From assembly GCF_900107105.1 (NCBI RefSeq), contig NZ_FNOT01000001.1:372001-436000 (forward strand): DNA of 64,000 bases, given 5' to 3'. The notes below the pieces were generated by a model. That model worked only from the letters and a program-made list of their open reading frames with translations, did not search any database and was not told the DNA's origin. This DNA comes from Geodermatophilus africanus (GTDB lineage: Bacteria; Actinomycetota; Actinomycetes; Mycobacteriales; Geodermatophilaceae). Numbering within the stretch: position 1 is the stretch's first letter; every line of letters starts with the position of its first letter. The position numbers were made by a program, and so were the translations under genes. This document shows positions 40,012 to 49,012 of this stretch, piece by piece.

Positions 40012-40041
40012 ACCGTAGGCGCCGTTACCGTCCCGTGACAA
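40012..40041 (-). promoter_or_regulatory. Candidate promoter of the riboswitch transcript
   Basis: Read on the minus strand, TTGTCA (40036-40041) and TACGGT (40012-40017) are separated by 18 bases, a fair match to a housekeeping sigma-factor promoter. Transcription would begin near 40005, about 60 bases before the aptamer. Its activity is inferred from position and sequence only. Confidence 0.5.
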
Positions 40042-40183
40042 TGCCGCGAGGGGCAACTGTGACGCGAGTGACGTCGCGGTGCGGCGCGGGCCCTCCCTCC
40101 GGGGGAACCGGGCGAGGGGAATACCGCGGGCCGCGGTACGTTGCACCGGCCGGTAGTTGCACTCTCAACCAACGGAGACCGAC

Positions 40184-41281
40184 ATGCAGTTCGGCGTCTT
40201 CTCGGTCAGCGACATCACGACCGATCCCACGAACGGCCGCACGCCCAGCGAGGCCGAGCGGGTCCAGGCGATCGTCACCATCGCCAAGAAGGCCGAGGAG
40301 GTCGGGCTCGACGTCTTCGCCCTCGGCGAGCACCACAACCCGCCGTTCTTCTCCTCCTCGCCGACCACGACGCTGGCCTACATCGCCGCGCAGACGCGCA
40401 CGCTGCAGCTGTCGACGGCGACCACGCTGATCACCACCAACGACCCGGTGAAGATCGCCGAGGACTACGCGATGCTGCAGCACCTGACCGGCGGCCGCGT
40501 GGACCTGATGATGGGCCGCGGCAACACCGGCCCGGTCTATCCGTGGTTCGGGCAGGACATCCGCAACGGCCTGCCGCTGGCGGTGGAGAACTACGCGCTG
40601 CTGCGCCGGCTGTGGGACACCGACGTCGTCGACTGGTCCGGGCAGTACCGCACCCCGCTGCAGGGCTTCACCTCGACCCCGCGGCCGCTGGACGGCGTCC
40701 CGCCGTTCGTCTGGCACGGCTCGATCCGCTCCCCGCAGATCGCCGAGCAGGCCGCCTACTACGGCGACGGCTTCTTCTCCAACCACATCTTCTGGCCGGC
40801 CGAGCACACCGCCCGGATGGTGGAGTTCTACCGCCGCCGCTTCGAGCACCACGGCCACGGCGCCGCCGATCAGGCGATCGTCGGCCTCGGTGGGCAGGTG
40901 TTCATGCGGAAGAACAGCCAGGACGCGATCGCTGAGTTCCGGCCGTACTTCGACAACGCCCCGGTCTACGGCCACGGCCCCTCGCTGGAGGACTTCTCCC
41001 GCGAGACGCCGCTGACCGTCGGCTCCCCGCAGCAGGTCATCGAGCGGACCCTCGGCTTCCGCGAGTACGTCGGGGACTACCAGCGGCAGCTGTTCCTCAT
41101 CGACCACGCCGGCCTGCCGCTGAAGACCGTGCTCGAGCAGCTGGACATCCTCGGCGAGGAGGTCGTGCCGGTGCTGCGCCGCGAGTTCGCCGCCCTCAAG
41201 CCCGCGCACGTGCCCGACGCGCCGACCCACGCCTCCCGGGTGGCGGCCCGGCGGGCGTCCCTCGAGGAGGTCCCCGCATGA
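40184..41281 (+). CDS. LLM-class flavin monooxygenase, CE1758 family
   Basis: This 365-residue luciferase-like TIM-barrel enzyme uses reduced FMN. Family marks are MQFGVFSVSDI at the start, GLDVFALGEHHNPPFFSSSP near 41-60, TGGRVDLMMGRGNT near 100 and WHGSIRSPQIAEQAAYYGDGFF near 180. The pair with the following FMN reductase is the conserved CE1758/CE1759 arrangement named from Corynebacterium; the substrate is unknown. ATG 40184 follows CGGAGA. GTTGCAC occurs twice, 16 bases apart (40140 and 40156), before it. The genes overlap by four bases. Confidence 0.9.
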   Translation: MQFGVFSVSDITTDPTNGRTPSEAERVQAIVTIAKKAEEVGLDVFALGEHHNPPFFSSSPTTTLAYIAAQTRTLQLSTATTLITTNDPVKIAEDYAMLQHLTGGRVDLMMGRGNTGPVYPWFGQDIRNGLPLAVENYALLRRLWDTDVVDWSGQYRTPLQGFTSTPRPLDGVPPFVWHGSIRSPQIAEQAAYYGDGFFSNHIFWPAEHTARMVEFYRRRFEHHGHGAADQAIVGLGGQVFMRKNSQDAIAEFRPYFDNAPVYGHGPSLEDFSRETPLTVGSPQQVIERTLGFREYVGDYQRQLFLIDHAGLPLKTVLEQLDILGEEVVPVLRREFAALKPAHVPDAPTHASRVAARRASLEEVPA

Positions 41282-41898
41282 CCACCCGCACCCTCGCCGT
41301 CGTGAGCGCCGGGCTGTCCACGCCGTCGTCCACCCGGCTGCTGGCCGACCGGCTCACCGCCGCCACCGTCGCCGCCCTGCGCGAGCGGGGCGACGACGCG
41401 ACGGTGGAGCTCGTCGAGCTGCGCGCGCACGCCCGCGACCTGGCCGACAACCTCGTGACCGGGTTCGCCAACGAGCCGCTGCGGGCGGCGATCGACACGG
41501 TCACCGGCGCCGACGGACTGATCGCGGTGACGCCGGTGTTCTCGGCGTCCTACAGCGGGCTGTTCAAGACGTTCTTCGACGTCCTGGACAAGGACTCGCT
41601 GACCGGGACGCCGGTGCTGCTCGGCGCCACCGCCGGCACCGCCCGGCACTCGCTGGTGATCGAGCACGCCATGCGGCCGCTGTTCGCCTACCTGCGCGCC
41701 ATCCCCGCGCCCACCGGCGTCTTCGCCGCGTCGGAGGACTGGGCCGGCGCCGGCGGCGTGGACGCCGAGCTGGCCCGCCGCATCGAGCGGGCGGCCGGCG
41801 AGCTGGCCGACCTGGTCGCCGGCCGGCCGTCCACCAAGCGGCCGGCCGATCCGTTCGCCGACGTCCCCTCCTTCGAGGAGCTGCTCCGCGGGGCCTGA
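41278..41898 (+). CDS. FMN reductase, CE1759 family
   Basis: The 206-residue NADPH-dependent FMN reductase-like flavodoxin-fold protein would supply reduced FMN to the preceding monooxygenase. It starts TTRTLAVVSAGLSTPSSTRLLADRL (split), with DGLIAVTPVFSASYSGLFKTF near 80-100 and LLGATAGTARHSLVIEHAMRPLF near 118-140. ATG 41278 overlaps the monooxygenase stop by four bases. A strong hairpin follows 24 bases after its stop. Confidence 0.9.
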   Translation: MTTRTLAVVSAGLSTPSSTRLLADRLTAATVAALRERGDDATVELVELRAHARDLADNLVTGFANEPLRAAIDTVTGADGLIAVTPVFSASYSGLFKTFFDVLDKDSLTGTPVLLGATAGTARHSLVIEHAMRPLFAYLRAIPAPTGVFAASEDWAGAGGVDAELARRIERAAGELADLVAGRPSTKRPADPFADVPSFEELLRGA

Positions 41899-41921
41899 GC
41901 TCCGTACTCCTCCGCGATCAC

Positions 41922-41965
41922 GGCGCCGGGACCACCTGCCGAGCCTGGTGGGTGGTCCCGGCGCC
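41922..41965. terminator. Hairpin after the FMN reductase gene
   Basis: GGCGCCGGGACCACC (41922-41936) and GGTGGTCCCGGCGCC (41951-41965) are exact inverse complements of 15 bases around a 14-base loop. It lies between convergent genes and can serve both strands. Confidence 0.8.
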
Positions 41966-42058
41966 ATGGTCTCGAGGGACGACGCGCGTCCGTGCCGGGC
42001 CGCCATGGTGCTCACCGTGGGCGACGGAGCCGGGTCACCCGCTCCGCCGCCCGCCGGG

Positions 42059-42805
42059 TCAGCCCTGCCGGGGCGGCGCGCCCGATCCGGCGGGCCGGTC
42101 GGCGGCCTCGCCGGCGACGTTGTCCCGGACGGCGTACTGCCGTGCGGAGGGCACCTCCGCGGCTCCCGCTCCCCCGGGCGCCGGCGCGGACGGGGGGACG
42201 GCCGGCTCCGGGCGCCCGTGGAGCGGCCCGTACAGCAGGACGAGGCTGGCCGCGCAGACGACGGCGAGCACGACCGCCGAGAGCCCGATGTAGTCGTCCC
42301 ACACGCCGGTGAGCAGCATGAACGCCGGGACGGCTGCGGTCAGCAGGCCCGCGATGAGCGCGATGGCCCCGGTGTACCGGGTCAACTCCTCCCGCTTGAG
42401 CCCCAGGACCAGGAAGAACAGCCCCCACAGCGCTGCCCAGTACAGCCAGATGACGCCGAAGGCCGCGTCGGTCGGCTGGACGTACCAGAAGTTGAGGCCG
42501 GAGAAGACGAGGGCGCACGCCGCGACGAAGGCGGAGAACCAGCCGAGCCCGGTGCCGTCGAGGCCGGCCAGCAGGTTGATCCCGACGTACAGGTAGGTGA
42601 ACCCGAAGAGGTAGAGCCCCGAGGCGTTCAGCGTGATCGCCGCGTCACCGCCCGCGGTGAAGATCAGGTACGTCGGTGTGACGACCTGCAGCGCGCCGAC
42701 GAACAGGTTGAGCGGGGCGGCGGCCCGCGGCTCCACCCGGCCCAGCAACATCAGGCCGTTGACGGCCAGGACAGCCCCGACGTACAGCAGTCCGACGCTT
42801 CCCAT
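42059..42805 (-). CDS. AmiS/UreI family amide or urea channel
   Basis: The 248-residue membrane protein has six or seven hydrophobic helices in residues 1-190 and the AmiS/UreI features GLLYVGAVLAVNGLMLLG, FTYLYVGINLLAGLDGTGLGW and FGVIWLYWAALW. The family carries urea or short-chain amides. The last 55 residues are a Pro/Ala/Glu-rich cytoplasmic tail. It is in one neighbourhood with formamidase FmdA and FmdB on the same strand, so formamide or acetamide uptake is likely. Confidence 0.88.
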   Translation of the reverse strand: MGSVGLLYVGAVLAVNGLMLLGRVEPRAAAPLNLFVGALQVVTPTYLIFTAGGDAAITLNASGLYLFGFTYLYVGINLLAGLDGTGLGWFSAFVAACALVFSGLNFWYVQPTDAAFGVIWLYWAALWGLFFLVLGLKREELTRYTGAIALIAGLLTAAVPAFMLLTGVWDDYIGLSAVVLAVVCAASLVLLYGPLHGRPEPAVPPSAPAPGGAGAAEVPSARQYAVRDNVAGEAADRPAGSGAPPRQG

Positions 42806-43188
42806 GTGCGTTCATCTCCTCGCGTCCCACCGGGTGGTGATCCCTCGTGGCGTCGGCGGAGGGTGCGGCCGGGTCGGCGTCGATCGATCCCGGCCGGGCT
42901 CCGCCGGGACTACGCGCGCCTGCGCGACCGGGGACGGGAGGAGGCGCCCGGGCCCGGTGCCGGGGACAGGGGCGCCCTGTGGTGACCGGTGGTCATCTCG
43001 ACCTCCCAGCCGGTCGGAGGGCCGCGCCGGGAGGCACGGCGTCGTGCGTCGACCGCGTGCGGGATGACGATGTGCCGCTGCCGGGGACGCGTCAATGACC
43101 CCCCGGGTGACTGCTCCCGGCCGGTCCCGCGGCCCGCGCCGGGCCCGCGCGCCCTCACCCGCGGAGCACGCGGGGGAGCACAGCGGAG
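42806..43188. other. Spacer before the amide channel gene, with a possible short upstream ORF
   Basis: No full gene is visible in this stretch of about 380 bases. A 28-codon frame on the minus strand (42910-42996, beginning MTTGHHRAPLSPAPGPGA) has a good GGGAGG ribosome site. It ends 104 bases before the channel gene, so it could be a leader peptide. No recognisable riboswitch or tRNA was found. Confidence 0.35.
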
Positions 43189-43497
43189 CTACCGGTGTGG
43201 GTGTGGCAGCCCGTCGTCCCGCCGGTCCCGATCAGGGGTCGCGGGGTGGTCGGCGTGGGGACCGTCGGGGCGTCGGTCGTCGGGAAGTCCCTCGTCGGCC
43301 AGTGCGGCATCGAGCAGCGCGGCCAGACCGTCGAGGCTGCGGTGCGGGCCGCCGGTCCGGTGCACGATCGGCTCCTCGCCCGCGCCGTCGTTCTCGGCCA
43401 GGGCCGCGGTGAGGCCGTGCACGGTCCGCAGGGTGGCCTTGCCGAAGCGGTCGACCGCCTCGTGCTGCGCAACCCGGGGCGGCGTGTCGTCGTCCAT
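43189..43497 (-). CDS. Small hypothetical protein
   Basis: The 102-residue frame begins MDDDTPPRVAQHEAVDRFGK and is helical to about residue 75 (LDGLAALLDAALADEGL), then runs into Asp/His/Arg-rich low-complexity sequence (HADHPATPDRDRRDDGLPH). The first part looks protein-like and has a G-rich ribosome site; the tail does not. No family is recognised. It lies on the strand of fmdA and the amide channel gene. Confidence 0.45.
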   Translation of the reverse strand: MDDDTPPRVAQHEAVDRFGKATLRTVHGLTAALAENDGAGEEPIVHRTGGPHRSLDGLAALLDAALADEGLPDDRRPDGPHADHPATPDRDRRDDGLPHPHR

Positions 43498-43621
43498 CCC
43501 CCCAGTGTGGCCGCCACAGCAGGTCACTGCCGACGGGCATGAGGCGACGGCGCGCTGGGTAGTGCGCGCCGGGCGCTCACGGCGCACGGGGGCCGCACGA
43601 GCACACAGAGGAGAACGGTCC

Positions 43622-43786
43622 GTGGAGAGCCGGATCGAGGTCAGCTGGACCTGCAGTCCCTGCGAGGTGGCCGGCCAGGACGCCGAGGCCGCCGGTGAGC
43701 GGCCGACGTGCTGGAACTGCGGCGGGCCGGTCGTGGTGACCGCTCGGCCCACGGTCCGGACGATCGGCGGCCCGGACACCCGGTAG
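43622..43786 (+). CDS. Small four-cysteine zinc-ribbon protein
   Basis: The 54-residue protein reads ESRIEVSWTCSPCEVAG and then PTCWNCGGPVVVTARPTVR, two CxxC knuckles typical of a zinc ribbon. GTG 43622 has a GAGGAGAA site eight bases upstream. Its function is unknown; it is convergent with fmdA. The small size explains why it might be missed. Confidence 0.65.
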   Translation: MESRIEVSWTCSPCEVAGQDAEAAGERPTCWNCGGPVVVTARPTVRTIGGPDTR

Positions 43787-43855
43787 GGCGCCCGGACCAC
43801 CGCGCGTCACCCTCCCGCGCCGGACAGCGGCCGGGACACCGTCACGGAGCCGTCG

Positions 43856-45109
43856 TCACGAGGTCACCGCACACTGCCCCCTGTCCGCCTTCGCCGGGCC
43901 GGACGCCGACGGCCGGACGTCGAAGTCGAAGATCGCCGTCGGCAGGTACAGCGACGCGCAGGCGTTCGGGATGTCCACGACGCCGCTGATGCGGCCCTCG
44001 ATCGGCGCCGCACCCAGCAGCAAGTAGGCCTGCTCGCCGGAGTACCCGAACTTCTCCAGGTACCGGACGGCGTTCAGGCACGCCCGCTTGTAGGCCAGCG
44101 TGGCGTCGAGGTACTTGTTCGTGTTGCTCTCGTGGTCGACCGAGATCCCGATGAAGGTCAGGAACTCGGAGTAGCGGGGCTCGACGTTGCCGGGCATGAA
44201 CACCGGGTTCGTGGTCACCCCGTAGGTCTCCATGCCGCCCTTGATCAGGTCGATGTGGAAGTCGATGAACCCGCCCATCTCGATGGCGCCGCAGAAGGTG
44301 ATCTCTCCGTCGCCCTGGCTGAAGTGCAGGTCCCCGCCGGAGAGCTTCGCGTCCCGCACGTGCACCGGGTAGAACACGCGGGAGCCACGGGTGAAGTTCT
44401 TGATGTCGTGGTTGCCGCCGTTCTCCCGGGCCGGCACGGTGCGCGCGCCGTCCCGGCCGATGCCGGTGAGCACGTCCCCGTCCGCCGTCCCACCGAGGGT
44501 CTGGTCCTCCAGTGGGAGCAGCGCCAGGGCGGGCACCCGGTCGGGGTCGGTGTCGGCCAGCGCCTTCTCCCGCTCGTTCCACCGGGCGAGCAGGTCGGCC
44601 GAGGGCGCGGTGCCGAACAGCCCCGGGTGGGTGATCCCCGTGAAGCGCACCCCCGGGATGTGCCGGGAGGTGCACGTCTGGCCCTGGAAGTCCCAGATCG
44701 CCTTGTAGGCGTCCGGGAAGTAGTCGGTCAGGAATCCGCCGCCGTTGGCCTTGGCGAAGATCCCCGTGTAGCCCCAGCCCTGGCCGGGGGCGTCGCCGTA
44801 CTCCTGCGGCGCCTGCACCGGCCCGAGGTCGAGGATGTCGACGACGAGCAGGTCGCCGGGCTCGGCGCCCTCGACCCCGATCGGCCCGCTGAGCATGTGC
44901 GCCCGGTTCAGGTCGACGTCGCGGACGTCGTTGGCCGAGTCGTTGTTGCCGATCTGTCCGTCGGTCCACTCCCGGCACTCCACCCGGATGGTCTGCCCCG
45001 GCCGGACCATCGTGGCGACCGGCACGTCCGGGTGCCACCGGTTGTGCCCGGGTACGGCCTGGTCCCGCATCGACTTGGCCTGGTCGACGGTGAACACCAC
45101 GTCTGGCAT
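43856..45109 (-). CDS. fmdA: Formamidase
   Basis: FmdA hydrolyses formamide (and often acetamide) to the acid and ammonia. The 417-residue protein has the FmdA/AmdA family marks RWHPDVPVATMVRPG near 24-38, GPIGVEGAEPGDLLVVDILDLGP near 75-97, WDFQGQTCTSRHIPGVRF near 139-156 and GGDLHFSQGDGEITFCGAIEM near 257-277. It is a soluble zinc- or metal-dependent type enzyme of about the usual length. FmdB lies 183 bases upstream on the same strand. Confidence 0.92.
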   Translation of the reverse strand: MPDVVFTVDQAKSMRDQAVPGHNRWHPDVPVATMVRPGQTIRVECREWTDGQIGNNDSANDVRDVDLNRAHMLSGPIGVEGAEPGDLLVVDILDLGPVQAPQEYGDAPGQGWGYTGIFAKANGGGFLTDYFPDAYKAIWDFQGQTCTSRHIPGVRFTGITHPGLFGTAPSADLLARWNEREKALADTDPDRVPALALLPLEDQTLGGTADGDVLTGIGRDGARTVPARENGGNHDIKNFTRGSRVFYPVHVRDAKLSGGDLHFSQGDGEITFCGAIEMGGFIDFHIDLIKGGMETYGVTTNPVFMPGNVEPRYSEFLTFIGISVDHESNTNKYLDATLAYKRACLNAVRYLEKFGYSGEQAYLLLGAAPIEGRISGVVDIPNACASLYLPTAIFDFDVRPSASGPAKADRGQCAVTS

Positions 45110-45292
45110 CTCGCCACTCTCCGATCTCGTGTCGTGCTGAGTGCAGCCCGCGGTCCACGGGCCGCGCGGGGCCGGCCGTGCTCAGCAGGAGCCGTTGTCG
45201 GCCGGCGGCGGGCCGGTGCACTGCCGGTCCGCCCGTCGTCCTGGTCGCCATCACCCCCTCCTCGGCCGGGGCGGACCCTCCGTCCCGGCCGG

Positions 45293-45571
45293 TCAGGGAC
45301 GCGGCAGTGCGCCCCACCGCGGGTCGCGGGCGACCGGCCGGCCGGCCGCGGGCGGCACGGCGGTGGTCACCGCGGGGGCGTCCGCGCTGGCCTCCTCGCG
45401 CCGGCGGGCGGACGCCACGGCGGTGGGGATCCGGCTCAGCAGCGGTGGGGTGTACTGGCGGCGGCCGGCGGCTCCGCAGGACGGGCAGGTGCTCGTCGGC
45501 TCGGCGGTGCCGATCGGCCGGAGCACCTCCCAGGGGCCGCACGCCCCGCACCGGTACAGGTAGCTGGCCAT
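45293..45571 (-). CDS. fmdB: FmdB-family zinc-ribbon protein
   Basis: The 92-residue protein starts MASYLYRCGACGPWEVLRPIG and has a second CPSCG knuckle near residue 37, the FmdB zinc ribbon. FmdB-type proteins are thought to regulate amidase genes. The C-terminal half is Ala/Arg-rich and unstructured. It is upstream of fmdA on the same strand. Confidence 0.85.
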   Translation of the reverse strand: MASYLYRCGACGPWEVLRPIGTAEPTSTCPSCGAAGRRQYTPPLLSRIPTAVASARRREEASADAPAVTTAVPPAAGRPVARDPRWGALPRP

Positions 45572-45725
45572 CAGCGGCTCCGGACCTCGGACGGCTGGGC
45601 TCAGGGAGGGACCGTAGCCACCCCGCCGATCGGGTCGACCGCCCTCCGACACGGGGGCAGGAGCCGATCCCGTCGTCCCGCGCGTCCCTACTCCCGGCCC
45701 GTCGGGCGTGACCGTCGGTCGGAGG

Positions 45726-47300
45726 TCAGCGGATGGCGTCCTCCGAGGGGACGGCGGACCCGCCCTGGGGGGCCTCGGCCGTCATGATCCGCACGATCTC
45801 CTCGCGGTCGGCGGCCGACGGCAGCCCCCACCCCGGCTCGTAGCCGTAGACGTCGCCCAGCGGCGTGGAGGCCGTGCGCCCGGTGAGCACCTCGACGGAG
45901 GACGAGTCGATCAGCCCCGGGTGCTCGACGCCGCAGGCCTCGGCGACCTTGAGCAGGTCGCGGCGCAACGTCCCGATGTAGTTCGCCGCGCGGACCGACT
46001 TCAGCTGCGGGTCGAGGCCGTGCGCCAGCCAGGGGTTCTGGGTGGCCACGCCGGTCGGGCAGGTGTCGGTGTGGCACTTCTGCGCCTGGATGCAGCCGAT
46101 CGCCAGCATCGCCTCGCGACCGACGTTGACCATGTCGCAGCCGAGCGCGAAGGCCACGATCGCGTTGTCGGGCAGGCCGAGCTTGCCGGCGCCGACGAAG
46201 GTGACCTGCTCGTGCAGCGCCGCGCGGGCGAACACCGCGTGCACCCGGGCGAAGCCCAGCTGGAACGGCAGGGACACCGAGTCGGTGAAGATGAGCGGCG
46301 CCGCGCCGGTGCCGCCCTCGCCGCCGTCCACCGTCACGAAGTCCACGCCGCGGCCGGTGCCCGCCATCAGGTCGGTCAGCTCCCGCCAGAAGCCCATGTC
46401 GCCGACCGCGGACTTGATCCCCACCGGCAGCCCGGTCTCGGCGGCGAGCAGCTCCACCCAGTCGAGCAGGCTGTCGGTGTCGGAGAACTCCGCGTGCCGC
46501 GACGGGCTGATGCAGTCGACGCCCTCGCGGACGCCGCGCGCGGCGGCGATCTCGGCCGACACCTTCGCGCCCGGCAGGACGCCGCCCAGGCTGGGCTTGG
46601 CGCCCTGGCTGAGCTTGACCTCCAGCGCCCGGACCGGCGCCGAGGCGACGAGGTCCTTGAGCCGCTGCAGGTCGAAGCGACCCTCCTCGTCCCGGCAGCC
46701 GAAGTAGGCGGTGCCGATCTGGAACACCAGTTCCCCGCCGTGCCGGTGGTGCACCGAGAGCCCACCCTCGCCGGTGTTCTGCAGGCACCCGGCGAGCGCC
46801 GCCCCGCGGTTGAGCGCCTCGATGGCCGCCCCGGACAGCGACCCGAAACTCATCGCCGAGATGTTCACGACCGAGGCCGGCCGGAACGCCCGCGCCCGGC
46901 CGCGCGGGCCACCGAGCACCTTGGCGCTCGGCAGTGCGACGTCGTGGCCCGCGTGGACGGAGGCGGGCGGCACGGCCCGGCCGAACGTGCGGTGGTTGAT
47001 GACCGGGTAGCCGGCGGTGAACTCCAGGTCGTTGTCGGTGCCGAAACCGAAGTAGTTGTTGTCGTGCTTCGCCGACGCGTACACCCAGCGCCGCTGGTCG
47101 CGGGTGAACGGGCGCTCCTCGTTGTTGCCCGCCACGAGGTACTGGCGCAGCTCCGGGCCGATGAACTCCAGCAGGTACCGGGCATGGCCGATCACCGGGA
47201 AGTTGCGCAACAGGGTGTGCTCGCGCTGCAGCAGGTCGCGCGTGGCGACCGCGGCGAGACCGGCGAGGCCGGCACCGGCGAGACGGAGGGTGCGTCCCAT
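45726..47300 (-). CDS. Glutamate synthase-like FMN-binding protein
   Basis: The 524-residue protein corresponds to the FMN-binding part of glutamate synthase (GltB central region) with a short hydrophobic N-terminus (residues 5-20). Key segments are SAMSFGSLSGAAIEALNRGA near 150-169, VEVKLSQGAKPSLGGVLPGAK (split) near 223-243, the FMN-binding DFVTVDGGEGGTGAAP and the cluster region CIQAQKCHTDTCPTGVA near 425-441. It lacks the glutaminase domain. Such stand-alone proteins are common; the reaction is unknown, ferredoxin-like redox being possible. Confidence 0.87.
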   Translation of the reverse strand: MGRTLRLAGAGLAGLAAVATRDLLQREHTLLRNFPVIGHARYLLEFIGPELRQYLVAGNNEERPFTRDQRRWVYASAKHDNNYFGFGTDNDLEFTAGYPVINHRTFGRAVPPASVHAGHDVALPSAKVLGGPRGRARAFRPASVVNISAMSFGSLSGAAIEALNRGAALAGCLQNTGEGGLSVHHRHGGELVFQIGTAYFGCRDEEGRFDLQRLKDLVASAPVRALEVKLSQGAKPSLGGVLPGAKVSAEIAAARGVREGVDCISPSRHAEFSDTDSLLDWVELLAAETGLPVGIKSAVGDMGFWRELTDLMAGTGRGVDFVTVDGGEGGTGAAPLIFTDSVSLPFQLGFARVHAVFARAALHEQVTFVGAGKLGLPDNAIVAFALGCDMVNVGREAMLAIGCIQAQKCHTDTCPTGVATQNPWLAHGLDPQLKSVRAANYIGTLRRDLLKVAEACGVEHPGLIDSSSVEVLTGRTASTPLGDVYGYEPGWGLPSAADREEIVRIMTAEAPQGGSAVPSEDAIR

Positions 47301-47407
47301 CGCGCCACGATGTCACCGCGGGCCCGGTTGCGGCGGGTCCGCCGACGCGGGGCCTGTGCCCGGCGCCCCGCCCTCGGTCGCGATCATGGCGCCCTGACCA
47401 CTCCTGG

Positions 47408-47514
47408 CGGCCCCCTGCAGGGTCCCGCCGTCGGCCCCGTCCAGAGGCTCGTCCCGAGCCTGCGAGGGATGAGGAGGACGGGGTCCTTGCACGGTGGGGG
47501 GCAGGGGGTCCTTC
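47408..47514 (+). repeat. Stop-anchored dispersed GC-rich element, copy 2
   Basis: Blocks CCCCTGCAGGG, CCCGAGCCTGCGAGG, GAGGACGGGGTCCTT and GGTGGGGGGCAGGG follow in the shared order, here with an inserted extra GGACGGGGTCCTT unit. On the minus strand the element begins just after the gntP stop (TGACGAAGGACCCCC). It probably terminates gntP. Nothing else is visible between 47301 and 47515. Confidence 0.72.
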
Positions 47515-47515
47515 G

Positions 47516-48982
47516 TCAGAGGAAGAAGCTCAGCACCAGCGCGAAGAGGAAGCCGATGGTGCCGAGCAGGGTCTCCATGACCGTCCAGGTCTTCAGCGTC
47601 GTCTTCTCGTCCATCCGGAAGAAGCGGCTGACCAGCCAGAAGCCGGAGTCGTTGACGTGCGACAGCACCGTCGCCCCGCCGGCGATGGCCAGCACGATCA
47701 GCGCCAGGTCCACCGACGAGAGCCCGTCGGTGGCCTCCACGACGGGGGCCATCAGCCCGGCAGCGGTCGTCAGCGCGACGGTCGCGGAGCCCTGCGCCAC
47801 CCGCAGCAGCACCGAGATGACGAACGCCGCCACGATGACCGGCAGGCCGATGTCGCCCAGGACGTCGGCCAGCGCCTGACCGATGCCGCTGGCCCGCAGC
47901 ACGCCGCCGAACATGCCGCCGGCGCCGGTGATCAGGATGATCGCGCACACCGGGCCCAGGGCGCTGTTGACGATCGACTCGACCTGGGCGCCGCTCTCCC
48001 CGCGCCGGAGCCCGAGCACCACCATCGCGACGAGCACCGTGACGAGCAGGGCCACCGGGGTGGCGCCGAGCAACTGGCCGGCGCGGACCAGGAACGAGGT
48101 CTCGTCGAGCGCGCCCGCGGTGGACAGCGTGGAGAGCCCGGTGTTGAGGAAGATCAGCACCAGTGGCAGCAGCAGGATGCCGATGACGGTGCCGAAGCGG
48201 GGCGGCGCCGGCCGGGTCGCGGTCTCCGTGGCCCGGCTCCCCGACGACGCGATGCCCGGCGAGGTGCCCTCCACCGACGGGTCGGGCTCGTCGTCGGCCG
48301 TCCGCGGGACGTCGTCGTCGTCGAGGATGTGCGGCACCGCGACGTCGTAGCGGCGGCCGGCCCACAGCCCGAACAGGTAGCCGCCGAGATACCAGGTCGG
48401 CAGGCCCACGATCAGGCCGAACACCAGCACCAGGCCGATGTCGGCGCCGACCAGCTCGGCGGCGGCGACCGGCCCGGGATGCGGCGGCACGAAGGCGTGC
48501 ATCACCGCGAAGGCCCCGGCGGTCGGTAGCCCGTAGGTCAGCAGCGAGCCGCCCAGCCGCCGCGCGACCGTGAAGACGATCGGCAGGAAGACGACCAGCC
48601 CGGCGTCGAAGAAGATCGGGAAGCCGAACAGCAGCGCCGCCACACCCAGTGCCATCGGCGCCCGCTTCTCGCCGAACCGGCCGATCAGGCTGTCGGCGAG
48701 CACCTGCGCGCCACCGCTGTGCTCCAGCAGCCGGCCGAGCATCGCGCCCAGCCCGACCAGCAGTGCCACGCTGGCGAGAGTCGTGCCGAACCCGCCGGTC
48801 AGCGTGGTCACGACGTCCTCGAGCGGGATCCGGGTGGCCAGCGCGGTGAGCAGGCTGACCAGCACCAGCGCGAGGAACGCGTGCAGCTTCAGCTTCATGA
48901 TCAGGAACAGCAGGACGCCGACGGCGGCCGCCGCGATGAGCAGCAGCGGCCCGGCGCCCAGCGCCGGTTCGACCTCGGGCAC
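47516..48982 (-). CDS. gntP: Gluconate:H+ symporter, GntP family
   Basis: This 488-residue permease has about twelve to fourteen hydrophobic segments and GntP family marks: LKLHAFLALVLVSLLTAL near 30-47, GFGTTLASVALLVGLGAMLG near 65, GLPTAGAFAVMHAFVPPHPGP near 150-170 and a final DSGFWLVSRFFRMDEKTTL. A charged cytoplasmic loop lies near 228-262. GTG 48982 has AGGAGGAG upstream. It follows gluconokinase by 30 bases, so uptake and phosphorylation are encoded together. Confidence 0.92.
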   Translation of the reverse strand: MPEVEPALGAGPLLLIAAAAVGVLLFLIMKLKLHAFLALVLVSLLTALATRIPLEDVVTTLTGGFGTTLASVALLVGLGAMLGRLLEHSGGAQVLADSLIGRFGEKRAPMALGVAALLFGFPIFFDAGLVVFLPIVFTVARRLGGSLLTYGLPTAGAFAVMHAFVPPHPGPVAAAELVGADIGLVLVFGLIVGLPTWYLGGYLFGLWAGRRYDVAVPHILDDDDVPRTADDEPDPSVEGTSPGIASSGSRATETATRPAPPRFGTVIGILLLPLVLIFLNTGLSTLSTAGALDETSFLVRAGQLLGATPVALLVTVLVAMVVLGLRRGESGAQVESIVNSALGPVCAIILITGAGGMFGGVLRASGIGQALADVLGDIGLPVIVAAFVISVLLRVAQGSATVALTTAAGLMAPVVEATDGLSSVDLALIVLAIAGGATVLSHVNDSGFWLVSRFFRMDEKTTLKTWTVMETLLGTIGFLFALVLSFFL

Positions 48983-49012
48983 GGGCTACTCCTCCTGGGA
49001 TCGGACGGCGGG

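Noticed and set aside
39589..40183. tRNA or other structured RNA besides the riboswitch
   Set aside because: The conserved blocks match a ydaO aptamer; no cloverleaf with a T-loop was seen here or elsewhere in the window.
45110..45251. Short frame starting at 45251 (minus) that could be a leader of fmdA
   Set aside because: It runs into fmdA in another frame, has a weak ribosome site and no leader-like composition.
44132..45787. 551-codon frame opposite fmdA and fmdB
   Set aside because: Shadow of two recognised genes; no domain.
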